The notes below the pieces were generated by a model. That model saw only the letters and a program-made list of their open reading frames with translations, ran no database searches and had not been told where the DNA came from. 64,000 nt of DNA. Origin: Streptomyces sp. E2N166 (lineage in GTDB: Bacteria > Actinomycetota > Actinomycetes > Streptomycetales > Streptomycetaceae). Both the position numbers and the translations under genes were made by a program. The stretch covers positions 131,817 to 195,816 of the forward strand of contig NZ_RAIF01000006.1 of the NCBI RefSeq assembly GCF_003671715.1, given 5' to 3'. Positions 1 to 8,252 of this stretch are shown piece after piece; the stretch's first letter is position 1, and every line of letters starts with the position of its first letter.

Positions 1-345
1 GGTCAGGAGCGTGTCGGCCAGAGCCTCGGGGCCAGCTTCCCTGTGGCGGACGAGGGAGTCGGCCAGGCGGGCCGGGCAGGCGTCGATATCCTCGTGTCGG
101 CATTCGACCAGACCCGTCCGTGTAGAGGGCCAGGATGGCGCCCTCGGTGAGGGTCGTACTGGCCTCCGGCCGTGGGACGTGTCCGGGGCGCGCTCCGAGA
201 GGCGGGTCAGTCGCCTGGTCCAGGAAGCTCATGGTGCCGTCGAGGTCGAGCAGGACAGGCGGTGGATGGCCGGTGCTGCTGTAGGCGAGGGTCCGGACCG
301 TGGCCGACGAGTAGAGCTCGGACTCCAGCACGCGCGCCCGGCTGC
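1..345 (-). pseudogene. SpoIIE/PP2C-type phosphatase remnant, frameshifted
   Basis: Reading leftward from about 345, one frame encodes a typical PP2C/SpoIIE C-terminal stretch, including AYSSTGHPPPVLLDLDGT, DPPLG and LTEGAILALYTDG. At about 114-118 the frame breaks: the expected LVE..HEDIDA continuation is found only in another frame and then runs off the window edge. No start codon or N-terminal half is present. The family dephosphorylates anti-anti-sigma factors. Here it is a 5'-truncated, frameshifted relic. The family call is firm; the exact limits are approximate. Confidence 0.7.
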
Positions 346-416
346 TGTCGCTGCCCTCTCGTCTGGAGCAAGGTGGGGGCGGGTGCGCCGGGTTACTTTC
401 AAGGTGGCAATCTGGG

Positions 417-707
417 GTGATGCAGTCCTGGAGCCCATCTGTTGAGAACGATCTGCGGCATCTGCTCAATGAGTGGGACCCGATCGGCGTCGCCGCCGAG
501 GTGCAGGACGAGTACGACTGCATGCTCCCCCCCGTGCTCCAGCGGCTCCGTGGCGGTGCCAACGAGACGGAGATCGGTGAGTTCCTCCGGCACGAACTAG
601 AGGAGCATTTCGGTCTCGACCCCCTTGGCGCGCGACCGGAAGCGATGGCCCTCCGAGTGACCGCCTGGTGGACAGCTGCTGGACAGGCCGATGGCGACAG
701 CGCATAA
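417..707 (+). CDS. Small conserved hypothetical protein (96 aa)
   Basis: A short acidic protein with a GTG start immediately followed by ATG (417/420). It has NEWDPIGVA and DEYDCMLPP near the N-terminus and EIGEFLRHELEEHFGLDP in the second half, a pattern I associate with small Streptomyces proteins of unknown function. It has no signal peptide, membrane segment or catalytic motif. It sits alone between a decayed phosphatase and a transposase scrap. Composition and codon use look like a real gene. I cannot assign a function. Confidence 0.6.
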   Translation: MMQSWSPSVENDLRHLLNEWDPIGVAAEVQDEYDCMLPPVLQRLRGGANETEIGEFLRHELEEHFGLDPLGARPEAMALRVTAWWTAAGQADGDSA

Positions 708-749
708 CCGCTCCTTCCGGATCGCCTGTTCGTTGGTCCAGGTGTGTCG

Positions 750-848
750 GTGACTGACGCGCAATGGGCGCGGATTGAGCCGTTACTCCCAGACCGGAAG
801 CCGGAGCGAGGCGGTCGGTGGAGGTACCACCGACTGGGCGTGTTTTAG
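750..848 (+). mobile_element. IS5-type transposase N-terminal fragment
   Basis: From a GTG at 750 the frame reads VTDAQWARIEPLLPDRKP then GGRWRYHR. This is the hallmark start of IS5/IS4811-type DDE transposases in Streptomyces. It stops at TAG 846-848 after 32 codons. The rest of the transposase is absent, and what follows is unrelated decayed ABC-permease sequence. No terminal inverted repeats were recognised. It is an insertion-sequence relic marking a rearrangement point. Confidence 0.7.
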
Positions 849-876
849 GTAGCGGGTGAGTCTTGGGCGGAGAGTT

Positions 877-1305
877 CTACGGCCAGTTCCATACAGCGCA
901 GGCGGGCTGGGGAGACGCGGACTGGTACGGGAAGATGCACGAGAGCGGCAGGTCGCCCAGCCGGCGGGACACCATGGCCGCCAGGACGCCGGCGGCCACC
1001 CCCACGGCGGCCGCGGCCGTGCCCGCCAGCGCGGTGGGCACGATGGTGCGGCCGCCGCTGAGTACCCGGCTCAGTACGTCCCGGCCCAGCACGTCGGTGC
1101 CGAGGAGGAACTGGCCGTCGGGCTCCTGGAAGGGCGCGGCGAGCTGTGCGGTGGGACTGTGCGGCGCGGCCAGCGGGCCCAGCAGGGCGAGCAGGAGGAC
1201 GAGCAGTGTGCCCGCCCCACTGAGCAGTGGCGGCCGGCGGCGCCGGAGGGTGCCACTCCGGGCGGTGCGTGCCCGCCTCCCCGGTGGTGTGAGGACGGTC
1301 GTCAT
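877..1305 (-). pseudogene. DppC-type ABC transporter permease, 3'-truncated
   Basis: The N-terminal half of a dipeptide/nickel-type ABC permease. It has one N-terminal membrane helix (LLVLLLALLGPLAAP), the family hallmark FLLGTDVLGRDVLSRVLSGGR, and the start of the next helix. Homology ends near 960, where the frame enters unrelated sequence. Family members are about 280 aa with an EAA loop, which is missing here. The start ATG overlaps the stop of the upstream permease fragment (ATGA at 1302-1305), so the pair once formed a coupled dppB-dppC operon. Non-functional. Confidence 0.7.
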
Positions 1306-1575
1306 CGGCCGTGTCCTTCCCCTGCGCCCAGCAGGCGTGCGCAGACGTCACCCATCAACAGCACCGCGAGCATTACCCCGGCGAGTACGGTGGCGATGCC
1401 CTGCACCATGCGTAGGTACCGTGCCGCGACGGCCAGTTGGAGTTCCCGGCCGATGCCCGGGTAGTCGAAGACGTTCTCCGCCACCGCCGAGCCGACCAGC
1501 GCGCCCGTGGTGAGAGTGAGCGCGTGGACGGCGGGACCCGCGGCGTTGGGCAGGATGTGAGCGGCGGCCAACTCT
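1302..1575 (-). pseudogene. DppB-type ABC transporter permease, 5'-truncated
   Basis: Only the C-terminal part of a DppB-like permease remains: HILPNAAGPAVHALTL, then AVAENVFDYPGIGRELQLA, then a final hydrophobic helix. The N-terminal two thirds are missing; upstream of about 1575 the same frame is unrelated. The stop overlaps the start of the DppC fragment. Together they are the two inner halves of an oligopeptide/nickel importer that has lost its outer parts and its ATPases. Confidence 0.65.
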
Positions 1576-1685
1576 CCACGAACGCAGAGGAGTAGCGACA
1601 AGGGCTCGGTGATCTCGCCGGCCGGCGGCGAGACCACGCCGGCTCGCCGGACACCTCGCGTGAGCGCCTGATGCGGCCAGCACAC

Positions 1686-1716
1686 AGCGCCCGCCGGCCC
1701 TGGGCCGGCGGGCGCT
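1686..1716 (-). terminator. Strong hairpin terminator of the azt operon
   Basis: A perfect 14-bp stem (AGCGCCCGCCGGCC) with a 3-nt CTG loop lies 29 bp beyond the aztD stop. There is no U-tract, as is usual for Streptomyces terminators. It separates the azt operon from the permease remnants. Confidence 0.75.
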
Positions 1717-1744
1717 GCTCAAGGCGCGCACAGAGCAGGACCGG

Positions 1745-2947
1745 TCAGTGACCGGCTACCGTCCCCGACAGTTCGTTGGTGCCCTTCGGCAGGCTCACGG
1801 ACGTCAGCTTTTCGCCGGAGTCCAGGTCGAAGGCGTGCAGTTGGCGCTTGCCCGGTTCGGAGACATACGCCGTGTGGTCACGGACGAACAGGGTGGGCCT
1901 GGGCCGCTGCCAGTCCAAGGGCTCGGTCCAGTCGCCGACCGCTTCGATCTTCTTCTCCACCTTGCCCGTCTCCGGGTCGATGACGTGGAGGACTCCGTTG
2001 GTGCCGAGCACGAGGGCTTCGCCGTGCGGGCCACGGGCGAGCGAGCGGAAGGAGTAGCTGGTGCCGAGGTCGACCAGCTTCATCTTCGCCGTACGGGTGT
2101 CGATCAGCGCTATGCGGGTCGGCCGTTCCAGCTCCGCGTCCGGGTCGGTCTTGTAGTCACCCAAGAGGATCGGGGAGATGTCGCTGCCGGCCTGGTTGCC
2201 GGTGCGGGCGTAGTCGTCGGGGGCGTCGACCTTGGTGAACTTGCCGTCCTTGTAGAGCAGTACGCCGTCCTCGCAGCCGAGACCGACCACGTCCCCCTGG
2301 GCCGCGGCCTCGCCGTGCACGCCCGGGCAGTTCTCGGCGCGGGCGATCTCCTTGTTGTTCTTGTCCAGGACGAGGGCGCCGGTGCGCTTCTCCTCGGTGC
2401 CCAGGGTGGTGACCAGTTCACCGCCGGCCAGCTCGATGGCGACGCCGTGGTGGGGCTCGGCGGAGGTGTAGCTTCGGCCCTCCGGCTGCTTCCCGCCGGC
2501 CAGGTCCGCGGGATCGAAGACGTTCACCTCGCCCGTACCGTCGGTGAACAGGACCGTCCTGCCGCCGTGCCGCACGACGTGGCCGGGCTTCGCGCCCTTG
2601 AACTCAGCGTCCGTGAAAGTCTGTCGGGACGCGTCGAACACGCGGAACCCGCTGTCCGTGGAGACGATGACGTGGTCCTCGTCACCCGCCGGGTTGACCC
2701 GGTTGAATCCGGTCAGCTCGACGGTCTTCGCCAGTTTCAGGGTCTGGCCGTCGAGGACGTACAGGCCCCCGTCGTAGGTGGCGACCAGCGGTTCCTTGAC
2801 CGCGGCGGCCTCACTGCTCTTCGTCTGCTTCTTCGGCTCGGCGTCGGACGAGGCGCCGTCGCTGCCGCCACAGGCGCTCAGCGCCATGGACGCCGTCAGG
2901 GCGAGCGCCGTGCCCGTAAGCATTCTGGTGCGTGTCGACCTGTTCAT
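1745..2947 (-). CDS. aztD: Zinc metallochaperone AztD (lipoprotein)
   Basis: A 400-aa lipoprotein: signal peptide and lipobox LSAC with Cys26, then a charged linker and a beta-propeller-like body of repeated Y/LYVLD, FRVFD and LHVID strands. Histidine-bearing segments that match what I know of AztD are PGHVVRHGG, EPHHGVA and CPGVHGEA, followed by GLGCEDGVL. In the family it binds zinc outside the membrane and hands it to the AztC binding protein. It is the last gene of the minus-strand run (aztB, AztD-like, aztC, aztD), 88 bp after aztC, with its own GAGAGGA ribosome site. Probably Zur-controlled with the rest. Confidence 0.85.
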   Translation of the reverse strand: MNRSTRTRMLTGTALALTASMALSACGGSDGASSDAEPKKQTKSSEAAAVKEPLVATYDGGLYVLDGQTLKLAKTVELTGFNRVNPAGDEDHVIVSTDSGFRVFDASRQTFTDAEFKGAKPGHVVRHGGRTVLFTDGTGEVNVFDPADLAGGKQPEGRSYTSAEPHHGVAIELAGGELVTTLGTEEKRTGALVLDKNNKEIARAENCPGVHGEAAAQGDVVGLGCEDGVLLYKDGKFTKVDAPDDYARTGNQAGSDISPILLGDYKTDPDAELERPTRIALIDTRTAKMKLVDLGTSYSFRSLARGPHGEALVLGTNGVLHVIDPETGKVEKKIEAVGDWTEPLDWQRPRPTLFVRDHTAYVSEPGKRQLHAFDLDSGEKLTSVSLPKGTNELSGTVAGH

Positions 2948-2997
2948 CGTGTGTATGTCCTCTCCGGCCCGTAGGGCACGGGGTTGTGTGCTGGAGC

Positions 2998-3020
2998 GGC
3001 CGGCGATGGGTACGCCGGCC
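2998..3020 (-). terminator. Hairpin between aztC and aztD
   Basis: A perfect 8-bp stem, GGCCGGCG / CGCCGGCC, with a 7-nt loop sits in the 88-bp aztC-aztD gap. It may act as a partial terminator or mRNA-processing element that lowers aztD output relative to aztC. Confidence 0.45.
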
Positions 3021-3035
3021 CTCGGGGAAAGCTGG

Positions 3036-3998
3036 TCAGTCGCCGGTGAGGCCCTCGGCCATGGCCGAGGTGTTGGCGCGCATCATTTCCAGGTAGGTGC
3101 CGGCGCCCTTGCCCTTCTCGGTCAGCGACTCGGAGTACAGCGAGACGACGTCCACGTCACCGCCCATTTCCTGACGCAGGACCTCCGCGAGGCGGGTGGG
3201 CTGCGAGGAGTCGGCGAAGACGGTGCGCACCTTGGCCTTCTCCATGGCCTGGGTGAGGGAGCGCAGGTCGGAGGAGCTGGGCGAGGCGAGCGTCGTGCCG
3301 CTGGGGATGACCGCGCCGATCACGCGGAAGCCGAAGCGGTCGGCGAGGTAGCCGAAGACGTGGTGGTTGGTCACCAGGGCGCGGCGGTCCTCGGGGATGT
3401 CCGCGAAGGACTTCTCCATCCACGTGGTGAGGTCGACGAGTTGTCCGTCGTAGTGTGCGGCGTTGTCCCGGACGGCCTTCTCGTTCACGCCGTCGACGTG
3501 ATCCACGACTTGGTCGGCGATCAGGCCTGCCGCCTCGCGGACGCGGTCGGGGTCGGTCCAGAAGTGCGGGTCCGGCTCGCCGGCCTCGTCGTCGGGGCCG
3601 CCCTCCTCACCGGCGTGGAAGGTGAGGGGATCGGCCGCCTCGCCCGCCGCGAAGGTGGCCACTCCCGATGCGCGGGCGGCCTCCACGTGCCGCAGTACGT
3701 TCTCCTCCAGGCCCAGGCCGTTGTAGACGACCAGGTCCGCGTTCTCCAGTTCGGCGGCCTGTACGGCCGAGAGGCCGAAGGAGTGCGGGTCGGCGTTGGG
3801 CTTCATCAGGACGCTGACGTCCGCCTCGTCGCCGACGATCTCCCGGGTTATGTCACCGAGGATGTTGGTCGTCACCACGACCCGGGGCTGCTCGTCGTCG
3901 CCGCCCGCGCAGCCGGTCGCCGTACCGGCGAGGACGGAGAAGGTGACCAGGGCCAGCAGCAGGGCGCGCACCCGCGCGGCTCGCGCACGCGCGCTCAT
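3036..3998 (-). CDS. aztC: Zinc ABC transporter substrate-binding protein AztC
   Basis: A 320-aa lipoprotein of the ZnuA/cluster A-I family, with a signal peptide ending in TGC (Cys30). The metal ligands are visible: His72 in DPHSF, His145 in DPHFWTDP, His212/213 in TNHHVFGY, and an acidic ligand in FADSSQP (Asp263). The acidic loop at 124-145 takes the place of the His-rich loop of ZnuA, as in the AztC subgroup. It captures zinc for AztB/AztA. Its ATG overlaps the stop of the upstream AztD-like gene (ATGA, 3995-3998), so translation is coupled. Confidence 0.9.
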   Translation of the reverse strand: MSARARAARVRALLLALVTFSVLAGTATGCAGGDDEQPRVVVTTNILGDITREIVGDEADVSVLMKPNADPHSFGLSAVQAAELENADLVVYNGLGLEENVLRHVEAARASGVATFAAGEAADPLTFHAGEEGGPDDEAGEPDPHFWTDPDRVREAAGLIADQVVDHVDGVNEKAVRDNAAHYDGQLVDLTTWMEKSFADIPEDRRALVTNHHVFGYLADRFGFRVIGAVIPSGTTLASPSSSDLRSLTQAMEKAKVRTVFADSSQPTRLAEVLRQEMGGDVDVVSLYSESLTEKGKGAGTYLEMMRANTSAMAEGLTGD

Positions 3999-5227
3999 CG
4001 GCCTGTCTCCGCCATCAGGGACGGCCGCATGTCGAGGTCGAAGGTGCGGGCGACACGGAGGTCGTCGTTGTAGTCGATCTCGTACACGCGCTTGCCGGCG
4101 GGATCGTTGAGGTAGGCCCGGCTCCGGTCGACCTCGATCACCGGTGCCGCGGCTTCACCGGTGCCGGCCTTGGGGAGGTCCGTCAGCAGAGGTTCGGTGA
4201 CCGTGGTCTCCTCGCCGGTGGATATGTCGTAGCCGTGCAGGGCACCGTCGGTCTCCAGGACGACGAGCGGGGAGCCTTCACCGGCGGTGTTGGCGGCGAC
4301 CACGGGGCCGGTCTTCACCCGCTTCCAGGCGCGTTCGGTGACGTCCAGGGCCCAGACGGCGTCCTTCCCCGCGGGTGCGGTGAGCGTGGTGCTGCCCGGA
4401 CGGTGGCGGAACTCCGTGGCCCGCTCCGCCTGCGGCACATCCTCGCCGTACGGGATCCTCTCGGCGGTGAAGGTGCCCTCGTCCTCGTGGACGAGCAGGG
4501 CGCCGTCGGCGCAGCCGAGGACGACCCCTCGCCGGGTGACCGCGTCGCCCTTCGGATCCTCGCACGCGGACTCGGGGGTGGCGACGCGCTTGCCGGACCG
4601 GTCGAGCACGACGACCCTCGCGGGAGCGTCGCCGTCGCGCGTGAGGGCGACCAGGTGTTCCGCGTACGGCACGACGGGCCCGGCGTAGGTGCCGGGGAAC
4701 TGGTCGGGGGTGCCGAGGGCGCCCTTCTCCAGATCCGCGCGAGGGTAGACGTCCGCCTTACCGTCCACTGCCGTGACGACGGTTACGCCCGCGTCGCCGC
4801 GGATGTTCGTGCCGGTGCCGCCCGGGAGTTCGCCCGCCTCCCGGATCTTCGCGCGGTAGTAGTGCACATGGTCTCCGTGGTCGACCGTCCAGGCGCCGCT
4901 GTCCAGGACGTGGGTGCCGTCCGCGCCGTGGAAGTAGCCGAAACGGCCGTCGGTGGTGAGTGCGGTGACGCCGGCCTTGCGCCCGGTGTCGTGGGTCTTG
5001 CCGGTGATCAGGTCCAGCACACGGGTGTCGCCGGTGGCGGGGTCGCCGAGAAGGAGCCGGGACTGCTGCTCGGCGGCCTCGCTGGCACCCGCGACGTAGC
5101 CGTGGGGGGTGGCGGAGGAAGAAGGCGGGCGGGACCTGGCACCGTCCTGGCCCGCGCAGCCCGCGGTCAGCAGAACCACTGACAGAAGCGCCGGCAACAG
5201 GGATGTGACGTTTCTTCGGACGAACAA
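3995..5227 (-). CDS. Second AztD-like lipoprotein
   Basis: A 410-aa lipoprotein starting at TTG 5227, just after the aztB stop (5238), which avoids a long overlap with aztB. Signal peptide, then LLTAGC (Cys24). The body repeats YV.D/HVLD/LHGYD strands like a beta-propeller. It carries a striking His cluster, DHGDHVHYY, near residue 105, and a GVVLGCADGALL segment paralogous to the GLGCEDGVL segment of AztD downstream. It is probably an extracytoplasmic zinc-binding partner. Its place between permease and binding-protein genes, coupled to aztC, supports that. Whether it is a redundant chaperone or has a separate task is unknown. Confidence 0.75.
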   Translation of the reverse strand: MFVRRNVTSLLPALLSVVLLTAGCAGQDGARSRPPSSSATPHGYVAGASEAAEQQSRLLLGDPATGDTRVLDLITGKTHDTGRKAGVTALTTDGRFGYFHGADGTHVLDSGAWTVDHGDHVHYYRAKIREAGELPGGTGTNIRGDAGVTVVTAVDGKADVYPRADLEKGALGTPDQFPGTYAGPVVPYAEHLVALTRDGDAPARVVVLDRSGKRVATPESACEDPKGDAVTRRGVVLGCADGALLVHEDEGTFTAERIPYGEDVPQAERATEFRHRPGSTTLTAPAGKDAVWALDVTERAWKRVKTGPVVAANTAGEGSPLVVLETDGALHGYDISTGEETTVTEPLLTDLPKAGTGEAAAPVIEVDRSRAYLNDPAGKRVYEIDYNDDLRVARTFDLDMRPSLMAETGR

Positions 5228-5237
5228 GGAGATCGCC

Positions 5238-6128
5238 TCAGGTTTCGTTCGGTCGGGTCGTGGGGGTCGCGGTGAACGTGGCGGCGCGGGCGGGGCCGGC
5301 GCGGCGTGCACGGCGCCGGTGCTGGATCCCGGACGCCATGTGGGACAGGAAGAAGAGGCTGACCGCGAGGGCCGAGACGGTCGCGCCCGCCGCGGTGCTC
5401 AGGTGCCAGGAGAGCAGCAGGCCACCGAAGGTGGCGGTTGCACCGAGGGCCGCGGCAAGGATCATGACGCCGCGAACACCGCGCGCCCAGGGCAGAGCTG
5501 CCGCCGGCGGGGCGATGAGCAGCCCGAGGACGAGCAGCGTGCCCACGATGTGGAAGGAGGCGACGATGGCCAGGGCCAGCAGGCCGAGCAGCACGGCGTG
5601 CGCCAGTCGGGGACGCAGGCCGAGCGTCCGGGCCTTGCGTTCGTCGAACGCCAGGGCCAGGAAGGCACGGTGACCGAGCACCGAGACGGCCAGCGCCAGC
5701 AGCAGCGCCACCCCGAGGAGGACCAGGTCGCTCTCTCGTACGGCGAGGACGTCGCCGAAGAGGAACCCGGTGAGGTCCACGGCGAACGACTGCGAGCGCG
5801 ACACGATGATGACGCCGAGGGACAGCATGCCGACGAAGAGCAGGCCGATACCGGTGTCCTGGGACAGCCTCGGAGTGCGGCCCAGGGCGGTGACACCGGC
5901 CGTCATGACGGCCGCACTCACCACCGCACCCACCAGCAGGTTGCCTCCGAGCAGCGCGGCGACCGCGACGCCCGGCAGGAGGCCGTGGGACATGGCGTCA
6001 CCGAGGAAGGCCATCCCCCTCAGCACCACCCACGTCCCCGCCAGGGCGCATATCGCCGACACCAGAATCCCGGCCCACAGGGCTCGCTGCACAAAGGCCA
6101 CCTCGAAAGGGGCCGTCAACCACTCCAT
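5238..6128 (-). CDS. aztB: Zinc ABC transporter permease AztB
   Basis: A 296-aa ZnuB-type integral membrane protein with about eight hydrophobic helices and the family segments RGMAFLGDAMSHGLLPGVAV and HIVGTLLVLGLLIAPPAAA. It forms the membrane channel for zinc import with AztA ATPase. The ATG at 6128 lies only 14 bp from the divergent aztA start. A TAGGGT hexamer (6140-6135) lies 7 nt before it and there is no ribosome site, so the mRNA is probably leaderless. The C-terminal basic tail is variable. Confidence 0.9.
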   Translation of the reverse strand: MEWLTAPFEVAFVQRALWAGILVSAICALAGTWVVLRGMAFLGDAMSHGLLPGVAVAALLGGNLLVGAVVSAAVMTAGVTALGRTPRLSQDTGIGLLFVGMLSLGVIIVSRSQSFAVDLTGFLFGDVLAVRESDLVLLGVALLLALAVSVLGHRAFLALAFDERKARTLGLRPRLAHAVLLGLLALAIVASFHIVGTLLVLGLLIAPPAAALPWARGVRGVMILAAALGATATFGGLLLSWHLSTAAGATVSALAVSLFFLSHMASGIQHRRRARRAGPARAATFTATPTTRPNET

Positions 6129-6134
6129 ACGAGG

Positions 6135-6158
6135 ACCCTACAATGACAACCATGTTCA
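6135..6158. promoter_or_regulatory. Divergent aztA/aztB promoter with probable Zur box
   Basis: TGACAACCATGTTCA (6144-6158) matches 11 of 15 positions of the Streptomyces Zur box as I remember it (TGAAAATNATTTTCA). It overlaps TACAAT (6139-6144, plus strand), which sits 7 nt before the ATG at 6152. TAGGGT (6140-6135, minus strand) sits 7 nt before the aztB ATG. Zur bound here would block both promoters, so zinc starvation would open both arms. Confidence 0.55.
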
Positions 6159-6886
6159 ACAAACACCGCCCGACGCCGCCCGACGCCGAACCGAGGAACG
6201 GCCGCGTCCGTTTCACCGACCTGGATGCGGGCTACCCCGGCCGTCCGGTGCTCCGCCAACTCAGCTCCTGGATACCGGCTTTGGCCATGACGGCACTCGT
6301 CGGCCCGAACGGCAGCGGGAAGTCCACCCTGCTCGGCGTCCTCGCCGGCGTGATCGACGCCACATCCGGACAGCTCTGGTACGCGGAAGGCCGCCCGCCG
6401 ACCTTCGTGCCACAGCGCGGCGCGGTCGGTGACGCACTCCCCCTCACGGCACGGCAGACGGTGGAGATGGGGCGCTGGGGAGAGCGGGGGCTGTGGCGGC
6501 GGCTGACCCGGCAGGACCGGACCGTGGTCGACTCCGCCATGGAACGACTGGGCGTCGCCGACCTCACCGACCGCCAGCTCGGCGAGTTGTCCGGCGGGCA
6601 ACGTCAGCGCGTTCTCATCGCACAGGGCCTCGCCCAGCAGTCCGACCTTCTGCTCCTGGACGAGCCGACCACCGGGCTCGACCCCGAAGCCCGGGATCGG
6701 ATCACGGCGCTGTTGACGGAACTGGTCGCCGACGGCACTACCGTCGTCCAGGCCACCCACGACCTGGAGGCCGCCCGCTCGGCCGATGCCTGCCTGCTCC
6801 TCAGCGACGGACGGCTGGTCGGACAGGGTCCGCCCGACCAGGTACTCACCCCGGTGGCCCTGTCCCGGATCTGGCAGCCGGCGTGA
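6143..6886 (+). CDS. aztA: Zinc ABC transporter ATP-binding protein AztA
   Basis: A 247-aa ABC ATPase: Walker A GPNGSGKST (residues 54-62), signature LSGGQRQRV, Walker B LLLLDEPTTGLD and the H-loop TVVQATHDLE. It energises zinc import through AztB. Two starts are possible, ATG 6143 and ATG 6152. A TACAAT -10 element at 6139-6144 would put the transcript start on the second ATG, giving a leaderless mRNA. Divergent from aztB, with the presumed Zur box covering the start region. Confidence 0.9.
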   Translation: MTTMFNKHRPTPPDAEPRNGRVRFTDLDAGYPGRPVLRQLSSWIPALAMTALVGPNGSGKSTLLGVLAGVIDATSGQLWYAEGRPPTFVPQRGAVGDALPLTARQTVEMGRWGERGLWRRLTRQDRTVVDSAMERLGVADLTDRQLGELSGGQRQRVLIAQGLAQQSDLLLLDEPTTGLDPEARDRITALLTELVADGTTVVQATHDLEAARSADACLLLSDGRLVGQGPPDQVLTPVALSRIWQPA

Positions 6887-7326
6887 AGCGGCCGGACCGG
6901 ACCGGTGACGCCCAGCGCACGGCAGCGACCTTCAGCATCGCCGCACACGAGCGCTACGGGACGACTTCATCGCACCCCCCTGGGTGCCGGTATCTCTCCC
7001 TGTCCCTCCGGGACCGCCGGTCGGGATCGAAGCCGAGGCTCGCGGCGGTCTCGTCGCCGAGGGAGAGGACGTCCAGTGCCCGCCCGTACCGGTACAGGAC
7101 CGCGGGACCGGCCGGCACCACGACGGAGACGACGGGCAGCGCGCCCCAAGTCGCGGCACCGAAGCTGCCCATGGTCCAGTAGAGGACCACGGGCAGTTTC
7201 GGTGCCCGGCGCGAAGTGGATACCGACTTCGGCGGCTCGTCAGCATGACGCAGGCTCGTCGGGGGTCAGGCCGGCGTTCCACGAACGGAGCCCTCAGAGG
7301 GCTGTGGAACGTGTGAGGAGGAGACC
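6887..7326. other. Gene-poor stretch holding one permease fragment
   Basis: Between aztA and ridA. Apart from the FecCD fragment at 6984-7190 described separately, I see no intact gene, RNA or repeat. Confidence 0.5.
6984..7190 (-). pseudogene. FecCD-type siderophore permease internal fragment
   Basis: One frame reads WTMGSFGAATWGALPVVSVV, then RALDVLSLGDETAASLGFDP. This is the well-conserved central part of FecCD iron-siderophore/cobalamin permeases. Both flanks of the gene are missing: the real protein is about 330 aa and only some 65 residues survive. It is a relic of an iron-uptake operon, unrelated in origin to the adjacent azt genes. Confidence 0.65.
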
Positions 7327-7728
7327 TCAAGCGGGCAGTCTCGTGTCGATGACGAAGCTGATTTCGACGACCTGGCCGGGCAAGGTCAGTTCAGTGATGC
7401 CCAAGACCGTGCTGGCCGGGCGGTGGTCTCCGAAGTACCCCAGGTTGCCCTCCGCCGTCGCCGCGGCGTTCTGCCGCAGGTTCACCACGTACAGGGTCTG
7501 CGAGACGACCTGGTTCCGGGTGGCGCCGTAGTGGTCCAGGACCTTGTCCATGTTGGCGTAGGTCTGCTTGAGCTGGGCGGCGAAGTCGCCCGCGTAGAGG
7601 AACTCGCCCGCCTCATCGAATGAGAGCTGTCCAGAGACGTGGATCAGCTCACCGGACTTGATCGCCTGTGAGTAGCCGAAGTCGCTCTCGGCCGGAACGT
7701 CGTAGTTGAAGGCATCAATGGTGGCCAC
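7327..7728 (-). CDS. ridA: RidA family protein
   Basis: A 133-aa YjgF/YER057c/UK114-family protein. Features are an early Ala/Ser-rich strand, GELIHVSGQLSFDEAGEFL, the mid-protein FAAQLKQTYANMDKVLDHYG helix, and the C-terminal RPASTVLGITELTLPGQVVEI block. The typical imine-deaminase arginine would lie in HRPASTV. Proteins of this family hydrolyse reactive enamine/imine intermediates, or form divergent clades of unknown role. It is divergently paired with an HxlR regulator 101 bp away, which probably controls it. Confidence 0.85.
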   Translation of the reverse strand: MATIDAFNYDVPAESDFGYSQAIKSGELIHVSGQLSFDEAGEFLYAGDFAAQLKQTYANMDKVLDHYGATRNQVVSQTLYVVNLRQNAAATAEGNLGYFGDHRPASTVLGITELTLPGQVVEISFVIDTRLPA

Positions 7729-7758
7729 GGTGCTCGCCCTTCCGCATTGCTCTCTTGT

Positions 7759-7773
7759 AGTTACCCGGAAACT
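7759..7773. promoter_or_regulatory. Imperfect palindrome, probable HxlR operator
   Basis: AGTTACCCGGAAACT is a near-palindrome (12 of 15 positions symmetric) in the ridA-hxlR divergent gap. HxlR regulators usually bind such a site to repress the divergent partner and themselves. Confidence 0.45.
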
Positions 7774-7829
7774 GTAGGAGAGTGGCGGCTGAACTGGAAG
7801 AACGCACTTCTCGGTGACTGAGGAACCTC

Positions 7830-8213
7830 ATGGTGACCAAGCAACTGCTCAAGGGCCTGCCCGAGGACGCTGACCTGCGGCGCGCAGACTCCCTGGCGCG
7901 GGAGATCTTCTCGGACGTCGCCAACAAATGGGCGCTCCTGATCATCGAGGCGCTCGGCGAGCGCACCCTGCGCTTCAGCGAGCTGCGCAACGAGGTCGAG
8001 GGCGTCAGCCACAAGATGCTCACCCAGAACCTGCGCATGCTGGAGCGCAATGGCCTGGTCGACCGGAAGGTGCACCCCACCGTGCCGCCGCGAGTCGAGT
8101 ACACCCTCACCGAGCCGGGCCGGGCCCTGCGCACCGCGGTCGACGCCATATGCGGCTGGACTCACCAGCACCTCGGTCACATCGAGAGCGCGCGCGGCCG
8201 TTTCGACGCCTGA
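7830..8213 (+). CDS. HxlR family transcriptional regulator
   Basis: A 127-aa winged-helix protein with the HxlR/DUF24 signature: KWALLIIEALGERTLRFSELR, then GVSHKMLTQNLRMLERNGLV and the wing VPPRVEYTLTEPGR. No cysteine lies near the N-terminus, so it is not an obvious thiol redox sensor of the HypR/QorR kind. It probably regulates the divergent ridA gene in response to a reactive metabolite. The start at ATG 7830 fits family length. Confidence 0.9.
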   Translation: MVTKQLLKGLPEDADLRRADSLAREIFSDVANKWALLIIEALGERTLRFSELRNEVEGVSHKMLTQNLRMLERNGLVDRKVHPTVPPRVEYTLTEPGRALRTAVDAICGWTHQHLGHIESARGRFDA

Positions 8214-8252
8214 CGGCCGGATACGGGGGAACGTCGGCAGGGTGACGGGTAC

